The notes beneath the pieces were generated by a model, which had not been told where the DNA came from, made no database searches, and was given only the letters and a program-made list of their open reading frames with translations. DNA of 64,000 nt from Culex pipiens pallens (taxonomy: Eukaryota; Arthropoda; Insecta; Diptera; Culicidae): NCBI RefSeq assembly GCF_016801865.2, contig NC_068938.1, positions 34,579,759 to 34,643,758 of the forward strand, in the 5' to 3' direction. The position numbers were made by a program, and so were the translations under genes. Position 1 is the first letter of the stretch. The number at the start of each line of letters is the position of its first letter. This document shows, one piece after another, positions 12,663 through 24,512 of this stretch.

Positions 12663-13378
12663 TTAGGGGTCATACTTATAGGAGTTACATGTAGAAAATC
12701 ACAAAATTTCATTTTACAGAAAATTTATTAAATCCACATAAAAGATGGTTTTCAATCACTCCTGAAAGTTTCATGAAGATATTTCATGATTTAACTGAGT
12801 TAGAGACGATTTAAGCTCAGAATTTTGCCATGCGCAAAGCCAACTGTCTAACTTTCTGAGCGTTTTTCTCTGAACACCAAGTTGATTTACGGGTGCCACG
12901 ATATCTCGAGATGGGATGGACCAAATTGGCTGAAATTTTGGGTGAAGACTCTCAAGACATGTCCCGTGTGCATGACGAAGCCCGATTTTGAAATTTTGAA
13001 TTTTCAAAAAATACAAAAATCAAAAACTGTCGATTTTTAATATGAAAAACAGAAAAATATTTTTATCTTTTTTATAAATAAACTTTTTGAAAATCGGCCT
13101 TCGTCATGCACACGGGACCGGTTTAATGAGTCTTCACCAAAATTTTGAGCCGATTTGGTCGAAGCAATGTTGAGATATCGTGGCACCCGTTTTCTAAAAC
13201 TGCTAACTTCAAATAGCTATATCTCGGCAATGATACAACCAAATGTCTTCAAATTTGTTTTGTTAATAGATGAAAATGTATATTTTAATAACCCGAAAAC
13301 AGATTTTGAAAAAGTTTAATTGTGTGCTCAAACCAACCTCTGACATTTGCCGATTTACATGTATGTTACCCCTTAAGC
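12663..13378. mobile_element. Fold-back element with diverged inverted arms
   Basis: The block around 12887-12990 (GGGTGCCACGATATCTCGAG, then CCCGTGTGCATGACGAAG) is mirrored at about 13090-13192 (CTTCGTCATGCACACGGGA, GATATCGTGGCACCC). Outer edges share ACATGTA near TAGGGGTCATAC and GTTACCCCTTA. The arms are less alike than in the neighbouring palindrome, so it is older. No coding capacity. Confidence 0.55.
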
Positions 13379-13454
13379 TCGACAATCAAAAATAAGAAAA
13401 CAACAACAAAAATTTGTGATTCGATTATCCGAAATTAACTTGAGTCTGGACTGT

Positions 13455-16300
13455 ATCACAACACGACATTTTTGAAGTTGATGTCAGTAAACGATTCAAT
13501 TTCATCAAGGTTAGATAGATTTTGACTCGCTGAACACGCTCATGATAGTTCCATAGCATATTTACCTGAAATTTACCATTTTATTTATTGGCAGGGAATT
13601 CACTAAAATTCAATACAGTCGATGGGTGCATGTTCAGGGAGCCCATACCTGCCATACCTTGGCGAAACTGAAGCGTTCACTGACATCAACGTAAAAATGT
13701 AGAGTTGTGTTTTGAAATTGGAAAATAATTAGATTGTAAAAAAATCTGATTATTTCTAAGCACTAAGAGTAGTTCTATCCTAGTTTTTATGGATTTTTTG
13801 AATCAATTTGATCAATTTATTCAGAACAAAAAAATCTTACAAGTATTTGGGGAACTATACCCTTTTTCAGCCTATTTCTATTATCGGCCTATCAGCACTT
13901 TGATCATGAATTACAGCTTTCATAAAGTGTTTTTTACTGTTCCAAAGTAATGAATAGCTCAAATAAAAGTGAGCAAGCAAATCTCCATTGTTGGTACATC
14001 TGAAAATGTTGATTTGATAGTGGAAAACGGCAAAAGTGATGAGAATTGGTCGAACGGCTTAGAGTGTTTAAAATGGGTATATTTCCCCTCCATACGGATA
14101 TATAAGGCTAGAAAATGGTTTAACTAAGATGTTTCTACTATAAATTCGCCACACCACACATTTATTTGCTTATGCAACTTCAACAATCCCGTGCACCTTA
14201 CACCCATTCATATCACTCATCGTCACTTTACGTCAGTCTATACAGCACCGACTTGGGCTGGGTGGTCGTTTGGCAAATAAACGATGGGATACTGCACGGC
14301 TATGGCTACAACTATCATCATCGCGCAAACAAGTGCACAACGGCCATTTCGGCAATAATAAAGTACAAACCTGCCAACCCGGTTCATCCCAGCCCAAGTC
14401 TAGGCCGCCAAAGATGACGCGGTACCGGGACATGATCGCACGTTGGCCTTATTATTTTGTAAAATGTAAGGGAAAAATTTAATTAAATTTATTATGCGCT
14501 GCCTGGCTGTCTATTTGGCACGTCATAAGACAACTTCTGTTTCTTGTTCAAGATTCGGGCGCCAAAGTTCAAGATGTCTCCGCCGAAGGCAGCCTCCTCT
14601 CTCTGAGTGGTAGCTGCCAAGAGTCCAAATCCGACGAGCAGACTATAGCATACATGACGAGAAAAAAGTGGTCCCGTGAGGGGAATTTAATAATTAGCTT
14701 GATTTTTCCGCCGGGACCAACAACGGATGATTGGATGCGCCAAATGAAGTGAATCATTTTTGGTTCCACTTCGGAGAACACTTTTTCATTCGCAAACGTT
14801 GCCGGAAGACCATCGGGTCGGATCTTCAACTCCCTCAGATGCAAACAATTTACAAGCGCCTTCCGACAATCGTATAAATATGGTATGGTCGTATAAATTG
14901 GCTGACGCACGTGGAGTGGCGATCTTGAACCCGGTAACAGGTGCATACCGGATTGAGTGTCGGTGAAATGGCTTGTTGATGTGAATGAAAAGGTTCTTAA
15001 CATCTTTTTTTTTTTCAAGGTAATGCAAACGTTGATTGAAAAAGAAGTTGGCAATTATAATATTATCTTTTGAATAATTTGCATTTTTTCAAAACTGTCA
15101 TACATTTAGCATTTAGCAAAAGATTTTACCAGATTTACATGTTTTTGTTCGCAGAAAGATAGTAGAGAAGGATTTGAGTAAGCTTAACGTTGCATGTAAA
15201 AGTACAACGAAAGCGTAAAAAGGGGGTTGAGAGAAAGATGAAGTTTCGCTTAGTTGGTTTTGTTTGGCTGATGAAACAGAACATTCAAAAGTTCAACCTT
15301 GAAAAAATACCACGCTGTGAACATTCTCAATCGTAAAATCATTTCCATGTGCGTTCCGATGACCCAAGCAAGAGGACATCCCCGCTCCCTAGCCCAAATG
15401 GCATCGCGATCGGTCTCGTGTGATCTTTTCCAAAATTAAAACATTCTCGACGGCATCGCAGCCATTTGTTTATAATACTGTCCCGAAATATCCACACGGA
15501 ACCTCCATCATGTCAAGATCTCCGAACACGGTGTAATAAATTACTTTCTTGGAAGAAGAATGATTTAAATAAGCAAACCAACGCGCCACCCCCACAGCAA
15601 TATCAGATCCGACCTACCAGAAGTCCAACCAGCAGCATCTCTCCACCTTGCAGATCATCACGATCAGAAGCTCGCGGACTGTGTACGTACGTCAGCTGCC
15701 CACCCCCACCAATAGAAAGTTAGAAGCACCGACTAGCGAAATAAATTTGACGACGATCTCCCCCTCGACGCGCTCACTCACAATGTCTTAATCTGCGTGA
15801 GAGCAATTAAAATAACACTGTGACATTAAATTTACAAAACCTTCACCCAACCCTAGCCGAGATTTTCCCCCGGCCGTTGAATTTTAAGCTTTAAATAAAA
15901 AGCACTTTGAGGTGAAAATGGCGCGAATAATAATGGTGACACGGTTGAGGGGGCGGGAGGCGCGACGCGCCGATCAAAAAATAGACTGACGACGTCGCCG
16001 ATGTAGATCCGACACCGGTTTTAGAATACATGCCAAGGTTGGCCTCGCGGCGCGAAAAGATCCTCGCAGCCCACCACGGTAAATATGCCATGCATGTTGA
16101 TCCTTTTGATGGGGTCGGACTTTGGAATTGCATATTTTCAACCCAGAATAAAGCAAAAAAAAATGTGAGAAACGTCATAAAGAGATAATATACCAATATA
16201 GGTGTTCTCTTCCAAACAACTGTTTTTAACGAAATTAACAAAAAGAAGTTTAAAAAATAATTTTCATTATTTTCATTGTCAATTTGAAAAAAAAAGCTAA
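13455..16300. other. Intergenic region, no supportable gene
   Basis: A dispersed repeat occupies about 13850-14095: its block AAAAGTGAGCAAGCAA and surrounding text recur near 50826-51070 and, inverted, near 52604-52730. 14160-14480, 14560-15050 and 15470-15880 are unique and GC-richer; the longest frame is 161 codons (minus, 14569-15054) and resembles no known protein. 15900-16300 is AT-rich. Confidence 0.35.
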
Positions 16301-16310
16301 GCTGCAAAAA

Positions 16311-16390
16311 AAGTTTCAGTTACGAGATTCGATCCCGAGACCTTTAACTTATCAATTCTGTGCTTATATCATATCAGCCACAACGAACGA
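16311..16390 (-). mobile_element. tRNA-headed SINE copy (partial)
   Basis: Read on the minus strand, this contains an RNA polymerase III B-box-like GGGATCGAATCTC preceded by GTGGCTGATATGATATAAGC in the A-box position, and is followed by a T-rich tail ending TTTTTTTGCA. The fold is decayed and no clean acceptor stem is seen, so I call it a SINE remnant and not a tRNA gene. Confidence 0.5.
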
Positions 16391-16395
16391 ATGAG

Positions 16396-16818
16396 TACAC
16401 CCAAAACATGCAGCGCTAGTCCGAGAGAATGATGGTCTCGAGTCGAGAGAATAGTGGTACCATTCACGGACGCAGAGAACACAGCTCGAGATGGGCGATA
16501 GAACTATTCTCTCGAGGTTCATTTGCAAAAAAAGTTCATCCGTCAAACAAAAAACCGAAAGTGTCGACAACGGGAATCGAACCAGAGACCTTTGACAAAC
16601 CAATCCAATGACTTAGCTGCCTCGGCCACCACAGCTTGGTGACCAAGGAGAAGTCAGAAGTCGATGTATGACACTTGTTGGAGATTTATTGATTCAACTA
16701 ACGAATGAACTCATTTGTTATGATGGTGTGAGTTGGTACCATTATTCTATCGCTTTTGGCACTGAGCCCTCAATAAATTTTGAGAGAACGATTATCTCGA
16801 CTCTGAATTTTGGGTGTA
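16396..16818. mobile_element. TA-flanked MITE with TACACCCAAAA ends, split by a SINE
   Basis: It begins TACACCCAAAA at 16396 and ends TTTTGGGTGTA at 16818. The interior has repeated GAGAGAAT motifs and their complements and two GGTACCATT blocks. The tRNA-like sequence at 16563-16650 lies inside, presumably a later insertion. Confidence 0.5.
16563..16650 (-). mobile_element. tRNA-headed SINE
   Basis: The minus strand carries an A-box GTGGCCGAGGCAGC and, about 45 bp on, a B-box GGTTCGATTCCC, followed by a stretch of T and TTTTTTTGCA. Spacing fits an internal pol III promoter. The same tail type follows the partial copy at 16311-16390 and the SINE at 19140-19250. Cloverleaf pairing is imperfect, so it is unlikely to be a working tRNA. 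Confidence 0.6.
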
Positions 16819-16906
16819 CAATTTTGTGTTAGTTTCTACTCACATACAAATGGCACTATGGACTCCAAATTTATCAGTGATCTTTTTCCAAATAAGTAAC
16901 TGTAGG

Positions 16907-17110
16907 TACACTGAAACTCCGTTGATTTGTCACCGAACGGGGTCACTTTTTAATTTGACACCGAGCTCCCACTCACTAGCAAATATTTGGTTTGGTAGTG
17001 TGTGTAAGCCCGTGTAAAATGTGACAGTTCGTCACTTTTTAGTTTGACTTTGTCAAACCAACGAGTACAAACTAAAAAGTGTCAAACAAAAAACGTGACC
17101 AACCAGTGTA
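16907..17110. mobile_element. Small mariner-like MITE (TACACTG ends)
   Basis: The left end TACACTGAAACTCCG and right end AACCAGTGTA form short inverted termini at TA. The interior repeats CACTTTTTAGTTTGAC and its complement, giving hairpin structure. No coding frame. Confidence 0.5.
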
Positions 17111-18100
17111 TTGAGTGTATTGTAAAATTATTTTTTATTTATTTATTTTTGCAAAAAAGGCTAAATTACCAAATTTGACCTAAGCCCAATCAAACACTAG
17201 CGCAAAATGCTCTTGCATTCCCAAAGCAGATCATGGCTACATTTTCATTCTCAAAAAATGTTGTTGATCTCTGGCGTTGTTGTTGCTGCTGTACGCTGAA
17301 TACGCGAGCCACTTTGAAGTAATTAGGAACGTAAACAAAACGCCCAAATGGTGTAAACATCCATTCTCAAGAGCGTGGATCATTTCCTATCCACTCCCCC
17401 ATTCTCCCCTCCACACAACCCAATTATGGAAAAAAATGAAAGAAAATATCAAAAAGTTTCAGAGTACACTCTACTGCTGTTTGTATACACTAAAGGTTGC
17501 AAAGTTTAACAAATGATGCTGCTCTCGTTGTGATGTACGGCCCCGAACTCGGGAAAGCGGGAAAATCACGTACCCCTCCCGCCGCGAACTTTCCTACACG
17601 ATCCAGCTTGGGCCGAAGGGAAACACCGCTGGTATGACTATGGCGTTTAAATATTCGCAATATTTAGGTTAATGTGGAAATTGATTGTGTAAATTATTAC
17701 ACTATGGCACGGTGGGCGGAATGTTGAATTAGAAGGAATTTTAGTAAATTTTTAGAATATTCATGAGGTTTGAAATAAAAGTAAGTGTAACACAAGTTTG
17801 GGAAAATAACATACACTCAGAAGTTTTCGTACAAATTTCATTGCATAAATGATAATAAATTATCTAAGAATTCTCGAAAAAAAAATCTTAATGAACGTTT
17901 GTTTCATCCAACTGTGTCCATTAGATTGAATCTCAGTTAAGCTTATTACAGGGAATTTTAAAGAAAAATGTTTTAAAAATTTAAGCTGTTTGTTTAAAAA
18001 TCCTAATTTGGTAAGAGCATTCCATCATTATTCGATAGATGATTTTAGTTATTTTTTATATTCTATTGATATAATTCTGCATTCTGAATTTTCCCCTATC
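17111..18100. other. Intergenic, nothing recognised
   Basis: Mixed unique sequence to about 17650, including a GC-richer patch at 17540-17640, then AT-rich DNA. No domain, RNA gene or repeat terminus identified. Confidence 0.35.
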
Positions 18101-18101
18101 C

Positions 18102-18838
18102 ATTTCCAAACGATCTTTGAAAATGCTTAGGGATGAACACTAACCAAATTCATTAAAAAAGAAATTGAAGTAATTTGCATCCCTTTATACAAGTACGGTA
18201 TGTCAAAAAATGTTCTTATTCTGATCTATCATTCTTTATTCAACCTTTTACTGTCTTACTTAACTGCCGTCTGGGGAAATACTTACGATTATCTTCTATA
18301 TAAACTTCAAATAGTATAAAACAAATTTCTTAAATCGATTTTCAACCTTCCACTTAGAAGTCATACCGTTGATCTATATGCAAAAGAAAAAAAAACATCA
18401 TGCCTGTCAGAGGAATTTACATTATTCAAATTTGTTCTTTCATATATAGGGCCGGTATGCTCTTCAAAAGAAAGGGAGTCAAGAAACAGCTTTACGATCG
18501 GCAGAACAAAAGAGAGGGAACGTTTTGTTGGGGCTTTTCTTCACCCTCTCTAGCTTGTTTTCGCTGCCGCTGATGCTCATTTGAAATTTTTCTTGACCGG
18601 TTTCTTCCGAAGTGTTACAATAAAAGTTTATCAAACCAAACTCATACAAATACTAAATTCGAACTTTCTTCTCACCAACATGGCACAAGAAATCATAATC
18701 TGCTTGAACGTCCAAATGTTTCCACTTTGTCTGGTGAACGTTTTATAACTTTCAAAGGTGCAAATTACTTCAATTTCTTTTTTAATGAATTTGGCTAGTG
18801 TTCATCCCTAAGCATTTTCAAAGATCGTTTGGAAATTG
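18102..18838. repeat. Inverted repeat pair of about 81 bp enclosing a LINE fragment
   Basis: 18102-18182 and 18758-18838 are near-perfect reverse complements (shared block GCTTAGGGATGAACACTA and its complement). Between them lie a retrotransposon fragment and, from about 18452, another repeat beginning GGGCCGGTATGCTC. The arrangement could be an inverted duplication or the ends of a composite element. Confidence 0.6.
18225..18390 (+). pseudogene. Non-LTR retrotransposon ORF2 C-terminal fragment
   Basis: One frame reads LFNLLLSYLTAVWGNTYDYL, then LYKLQIV, an in-frame stop, then NKFLKSIFNLPLRSHTVDLY. The pattern of L..Y...VWG....L..LQ..QNK.L..IFNLP..T is characteristic of the region after the RT domain in Jockey- and I-related LINEs. 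The same pattern occurs near residues 800-850 of the intact element at 43607-46261. This fragment is 5'-truncated, carries a stop and is dead. Confidence 0.65.
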
Positions 18839-19139
18839 TATCTAGCTCAACCTAAAATGGTTGAGAAACTTATTAAATCCATTGAAATTTAAAGTTAATC
18901 TTTTTTTTTATAACTATGACTTCATATTTCATTCATTGTTCCGATACAGTAGTCCATTTTATATTTTCATTTGCCACATTCATCTCGTACACCCAACTGG
19001 CAGTCGCATGATTGTGATGCATGGCGGCATGAAAGTATATCAGAATCTGCATGAAATCTGTCCTCATGCATTTTTTGCGATATAGGAGTATGACATTTTT
19101 GCCCGTTACCGACAATTATCGTCATTACCGACGGCTTTT

Positions 19140-19250
19140 TGGTTGTATTTCACAAAAAAAAAACACTTAGCAAAACGAGGATTGAACCACCAACTTCTTG
19201 GTTATTGATCCGACACGCTACCACCGCGCCATGGACGCTTGATGAAAAGT
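19140..19250 (-). mobile_element. tRNA-headed SINE
   Basis: The minus strand has an A-box GGCGCGGTGGTAGCG and a B-box GGTTCAATCC about 35 bp further on, then a short link to a ten-T tract. This is the layout of a short tRNA-derived SINE, matching the tail style of the copies at 16.3-16.65 kb. Confidence 0.65.
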
Positions 19251-19696
19251 TAGTGAAAGAGCACCAACATATGCTTCTCTTTGGAGTGTTGCTCGGGGAC
19301 GGGCCAGCTTTATATGTGTTGGTGAGAACTGCAGATCGCTGAAATTTTTACACGCGGGCAAAAATGATCTACGGGCTTGCTGCAAAAAATGTTATAAAAT
19401 ATGACATTTTCTGCAGCAAATCCAATGTTGCAGATTTTGAGATATATTTTTCCTTTGGGTGTAGGTTCTTTTTTCTTGTATAGCTTCAAATAAAAATGAA
19501 AAAAGCCTTTACATTTCATCAATAAAATGTTTGAAATTATACTTAGGGCAGTTTTTTGCATTTTTAATTAATTTTTTTTTATTTTTTTTTAAATGCACGT
19601 GTTGCAAATTGCGACGATTTATGCTGTTTTGTTTGTTCATTTATTTGAGACAGTAATAATCTTCGAATTATGTTGTTTATTTATTTGTTGTTAAGG

Positions 19697-21278
19697 CAGG
19701 GGCCCAACCTTTTGGCCTTGTGGACTAAATTTAATTTTTATCAAGCAGTGGCGGGCCGGACGTTATGTTTGATAAGATTTTAGAATAAAACAAAGGAATA
19801 AAAAAGTATTACTTACAAACAAGATTCCCGTACATTGATTTTAACAGAGTAACTTTTTTCAATAATTGCAATTTGGAATTGTTTAAGTTTATTGTAATTG
19901 TTTTTGTCGATTGAATGAAATAAAATATTATCATCATTTGAAAAAAAATCATTAAAACTTTATTGTTTAAGTTTCAAAAACACAACTATATTGACAATTG
20001 AAAATAGCAATAATGCATGACTCCTGTTGTTTTGCAATCATAAAATTTATTCAAATAAAGCTTGGAAAAAAAAACTTTTGTGCAAAAAAAGTGTTACTGT
20101 TCAAATGCTCATATTGATTTCAAAATTAGGCTGGTACAAATTTTATTTAAAGTTTTTGTCCCCCCCCCCCCCTTCAATGTTGGCCCGAAAAATCAGGGGA
20201 CAAAAAAATATTTTTTCAGAAAACTTCAATATTTTTATGAAAATTTAAGTGTAATTAATTAAAATCAATTTAAAATGAATTCCCCTGAATCATTTTTAGC
20301 ATGTTTGGGTTGATTTAAAAATCTTTTGAATTTTTGAAAATTTTCGATGTCTACTATCGCTAAAGTTTTTTTTTCGCTAAAATTTTTGTTTTCGTCAAAT
20401 TTAACTTTTTTTGAAAATTTTTATTGCAAAACAACTGAACTAGTGTAAAATACATTTTAAAACACTTTTTCCATGCAAATGTTGAAACTATGGCATGTTA
20501 TTTTAATATTTATATTTTTTTATTTTTTTGCCCCCCTCGACTCCGGCCAGAGCCGAGGGACAAAAACTTTTAAAAATATTTGCATCGGCCTTATACAAAA
20601 TATTTTAAAATGATTTCAATTTCACTAAAAATTTAAACAATATAGGAAATAACAAGTCGAATTGTCTTTCATTCATTGTTCTTCAAATTTCTTAAAAGCA
20701 TTGAAGTTTATCAAAAATGTGTTTTTGCTACATAATTCCTTGGACATATTTTTTTTAAACTTTTTTCAAGCAAAATTTTATCCCTGAATAGTTGTTCTGA
20801 AAAAAAGATTACAAAACTTTTATTGCATTCGATTTCCAAATTTCAAGCATTGAAATGCTTTAAAACTTATTTGACTATTTGATTTTAGTCCCGATTCGCT
20901 CTAGATGACGGTACTCATGGTTTAAAATTTTCAATTTGGTTTATTTTTTCTGTATTTTTATTAATTCTATAATTTATTTTAAAGAATATATTATTAAGGA
21001 AAAGATAAAAAAAAAATAATTCGGACAAAAAAAAATAAAATAAAAATAGGGTATTCAAAAATGACAAAAACCAAACTTTTACGTTGAATCAGCATTGCAC
21101 TTTCAATTACTTAAGCACAAAAAAAAACAAATGAATGTTTCTTATTAAATTTTGAAAATTTGATCTCAAGCTTATTTATTAAATATCTCATGAACTGTCT
21201 AAAAGACCAGTCATTGAACAATTTTCAAGAACCATCACGGCCGGATCTGACCCGCGGGCAGGATGTTTGGCAGCCCTG
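19697..21278. mobile_element. Non-autonomous hAT-like element
   Basis: The left end CAGGGGCCCAACCTTTTGG and the right end, whose complement is CAGGGCTGCCAAACAT, are related imperfect inverted termini of hAT type. The interior is AT-rich, lacks a transposase, and is interrupted by the MITE at 20128-20592. No clean 8-bp duplication could be read at the edges. Confidence 0.5.
20128..20592. mobile_element. MITE of the GGCCGTTGCAAATATT family, near full length
   Basis: The left end (GGCTGGTACAAATTTTATTT) and right end (AAATATTTGCATCGGCC) are inverted versions of the family terminus. TTA lies directly outside both ends, a candidate 3-bp duplication as in PIF/Harbinger elements. A C-run and the GAGCCGAGGGACAAAAAC block are diagnostic of the family. 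No open frame. Confidence 0.6.
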
Positions 21279-21385
21279 AATCAAAGTGACTTTAACTCAA
21301 CCTTCGAATGGTTAATTTTATTAAGATCCCATGTTAACCTCAATTAAATATTATAATTTAATTTTTTTTCAGAAATGGAGCCTAA

Positions 21386-21509
21386 CATTTCAAAAGGGCA
21401 CAAAACTTTTGTAAACAATAGTGTATCCCTTTCACTCAAATGACAGTTTGCATAAGGTGTGAGAGGGATACACTCTTGTTTACAAAAGTTTTGTGCCCTA
21501 ATGAAATGG
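21386..21509. mobile_element. 124-bp near-perfect palindromic MITE
   Basis: The termini TTTCAAAAGGGCACAAAAC and its counterpart GTTTTGTGCCCTAATGAAA extend into about 50-bp inverted arms (with TTTTGTAAACAA and GTGTATCCCT shared) around a short loop. A related but longer unit appears to flank the nest at 29133-32364, and a cousin is at 41721-41867. Confidence 0.7.
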
Positions 21510-23892
21510 AAAGCACGAAATAGGCAGCATAGAAACCATTATTTTGGACCAAATTCCAATATTTTAGCAACATGAATGATTGTTCTGTGGTCTTTAAAAA
21601 AACTACATTCAATTTCCTTTACTCATGCCCAAAGCGTGAATTTGTAACATTTTTTTTATTTATTTCGATTAATGTATTCATTCTGTCATTCGTTAAATGC
21701 TCTTCAACTATGTAATAATATTTCAACATAATAAAAAAACATATTTTTAGAACGTAAACAAGTTAAGGCTCTGGAAGGCATCATTCCAAATCGGTCATTT
21801 GGCGGCCATGTTTGTTTTAGAAAAACATTCAAATCTTGATTCAGAATGTTTCAATCAAAAATGGGTTTCTTTGTGTTGTTTGTAGAGGCATTTTTTTTTT
21901 CATTTCAATCTACTATTTCTGAACTCTGAATTCAGAACCATCATTGACAGTCTTTGTCCCATAAGTGAAGGACCTTCGATCTACGACCTTAAATTTATTC
22001 AAATCAATTGTTGGTTTCACAATGATCAGTTTCTTTTTCAAAAGCTCTTTAATCTCAGATTATAATTTGATTTAGTGAGAATTGTACCCAAAGTTTATTT
22101 CTTTTCCTAATATCATCAAAACCCTACACCCAACTCACCGTTTCCCGGTACTGTTCTGCCAAGGTACACCAACAGCAGCAGCAGCAGTTCTAAAGCCCCA
22201 CTGGGTAATCACTTATGCCCTGAGCGATCCCACCTTCTGAACTCTTCAGTGTACTATATCACTTTTGCCATTTTCTCGCACACCTTAGACAGACACCACA
22301 CCCGAGATCATTTACAGCCACTTCACTGTTGATCCTGGCTTCGGCCGGCGGAACACATGTTGTTATTATATTACGAGATGATGAAAATAAACAGATCGTA
22401 CCCCTGTCTATTTTGGCACATTTCACAGGCACACTACACAATACTCTACCACACACCAGGCCAGGCCGGCCACCTTCTGGTTCTCTTCACGACGACTTGA
22501 CCTGAACCTGGCCCAACTTCGGCAACTCGAACCAGAATCAGCACGACTGCGATTCACATGAATAACTGGGACCAAACAAGTTCTTTGATCGTGGTTGAAC
22601 GCCACGGAAGCTAGCGCAACTCCGATGCAAGCGAAAGCATGTGGCGGAAGAGCATAAATCACCGTGCGCCTCCACCTCCTCTGCTGTCTGCTCACTGACC
22701 CCGACCCTGAGACTGGGAGCTGCAGCTGGTTCTTGAGTATCAATGAAAGTGGCCACCCGCACGCACCCAAGTCGGCTCAAAGTTCACGACGACGCCCTGA
22801 GGGATGAGATGAGCTGCAAACCACCGCCGGGCACGTCTGGCCGTCTCGGGATGATGGTGTCGCGACCGCGAATTTGAGAGCTCTGTGATTTGCTGCAGAC
22901 TCAAACAAGTACTGACGGATGTCGTGTCCCACCGAGAGGGCGTCCACCATTCGGCTTGTTCACCGTGCCTGGCTGGTGGCGGGGTGGACCGAAAAATAAA
23001 TGACCGGTTCTCTGGGGAGTCAGATTTTTCAATATCTGAACATTCATTGATACTCATAAATACCAAATCGTCGTGATTGTGCTAGCTTGTCGCACGTGCA
23101 TTTTGGGCTTAATCTAGTCATCAATTTAAAAATATGAGTAAATATTAAAACGCAGTGATTCCAATACTTTGAAAATGATGTTATGCGTTTGTTGTTTGTT
23201 GTGTTTTAAACGTGTTATTTAAAAAAGCTGCACAAAATATAAAAAACAATTTAAAAATAAATAATGATATACTTAAAAGAGTTTAGGATTATCATCTTTA
23301 ATCAAACCATTTCAAAGACGATTTTGCAAAGAACTTGCCAAAACTAACTGGGCATATGTTCATCAATTAGAGCAGCGTGGTAGACTTGGCTGAGACGAGA
23401 GCCAGAGTGAGAGAAAATTCGTGTGGTATAATTATTGCGCTTGATCGGTGGCGTCCTCGTGTCCCCAGCGGATCTGGCCGGGCGGAGGAACGAACACCAG
23501 GTCCGCGGTAGGCAGTCACAAGAGTCACAGTCCGTCATGTTTGTTATGAGCCGGGCCGGGCGCGACGTGAGCGAACTAGAAGTTCAACAAGATCCACTTA
23601 AAAACAGCTGGGAAATGCCTGCCAGCTAGTCGTCTCTGCTAACGGCTAGTTTGCGTTTTGATTTTCGAGTAGAAAACAGGTTGCTGTTTAGCCAATGAGG
23701 CACATAGCTTTTTATAATGATAAAAGTTATAACTGATTGTCTCACAATTTTTAATAGTGTTCAAATAGGCATGAAAAACTTTTTCAGTTTACAAATAGCA
23801 AAGGAACAATCTGATTCATTCCAGTAATCAAGTCCAGTTATCGAGTCGAAAAAAAGCGATAAAAGTGAAGAGGATTTGAGGCAAACATTAAA
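21510..23892. other. Intergenic region with GC-richer unique islands
   Basis: 22130-23070 and 23380-23640 are GC-rich relative to the surroundings and contain a short AGC run (22170-22185). Frames of up to 115 codons on the minus strand are low-complexity and unlike any protein I know. These could be untranslated exons or regulatory DNA of a gene outside the window; I see no decisive evidence. Confidence 0.3.
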
Positions 23893-24512
23893 GGGTAATT
23901 CTCCGCCAACTCACACAGCAGTTGCCCCGACCCCTCTTCGATTTGCGTGAAACTTTGTCCTAAGGGGTAACTTTTGTCCCTGATCACGAATCCGAGGTCC
24001 GATTTTCAAAACTTTTTTTTCGTAAAATCGCGATAACTCGTGATGTTTATAAGCAAACCCCTTATGTCTATATCAAAAATTTTGTAATTGTCTGCTCTAC
24101 AACTTTGTAGAACATTGTTACACTTTAAAAAATAACCCTGCAAAGTTAGAAAAAACACGAAATTTTAAAATGAAAAATTTTGTTCTAAATGAAAAAATGA
24201 CCCTTCTGGGACAATGTAGATTCGAAAAGTACATTAAATTTCCCATTAAATGACATGTTCCAAAAATTTTTACAGTCGAGTAACGGAAAATGGGAGAATT
24301 TTTAAAACTTTTTTAGTGTTTTTTTCGATGAAAAATACGTTTATTCGGAATTCTGAGTACGCCATCAAATCGGGCGTCTAATTTTACATAAAAGTCCCTT
24401 TGACACCAAATTTCTATCTCATCACCGTTTCAGGCTGCAAATTGTTGAAAAATACCTCTTTTTTCGCATGTTCAAAAATGGAAGGGGTCGTACCACCCCT
24501 CCGTCACGAGAT
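23893..24512. mobile_element. Deletion derivative of the GGGTAATTCTC fold-back family
   Basis: The first ~110 bp match the left end of 11226-12575 (GGGTAATTCTCCGCCAAC). The sequence then jumps near 24003 directly into right-arm sequence (TTTTTTTTCGTAAAATCGCG) and runs to about 24512, where it breaks off at CACGAGAT. The left arm interior and the final right terminus are missing, so this copy is no longer a palindrome. Confidence 0.75.

Larger units (their letters stand above)
11125..13454. mobile_element. Decayed pogo-like element interrupted by other insertions
   Basis: The right end reads GAGTCTGGACTGTA at about 13441-13454, preceded by GATTCGATTATCCGAA. The left part near 11140-11205 has several GATTATCCGAAG motifs in the opposite sense. 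The two halves are separated by the palindromic element at 11226-12575 and the inverted-repeat unit at 12663-13378. That the two halves are one element is inferred from the shared motif set. Confidence 0.45.

Noticed and set aside
14569..15054. 161-codon minus-strand frame
   Set aside because: No recognised motif, no splice partners, and two other frames are open in the same place.
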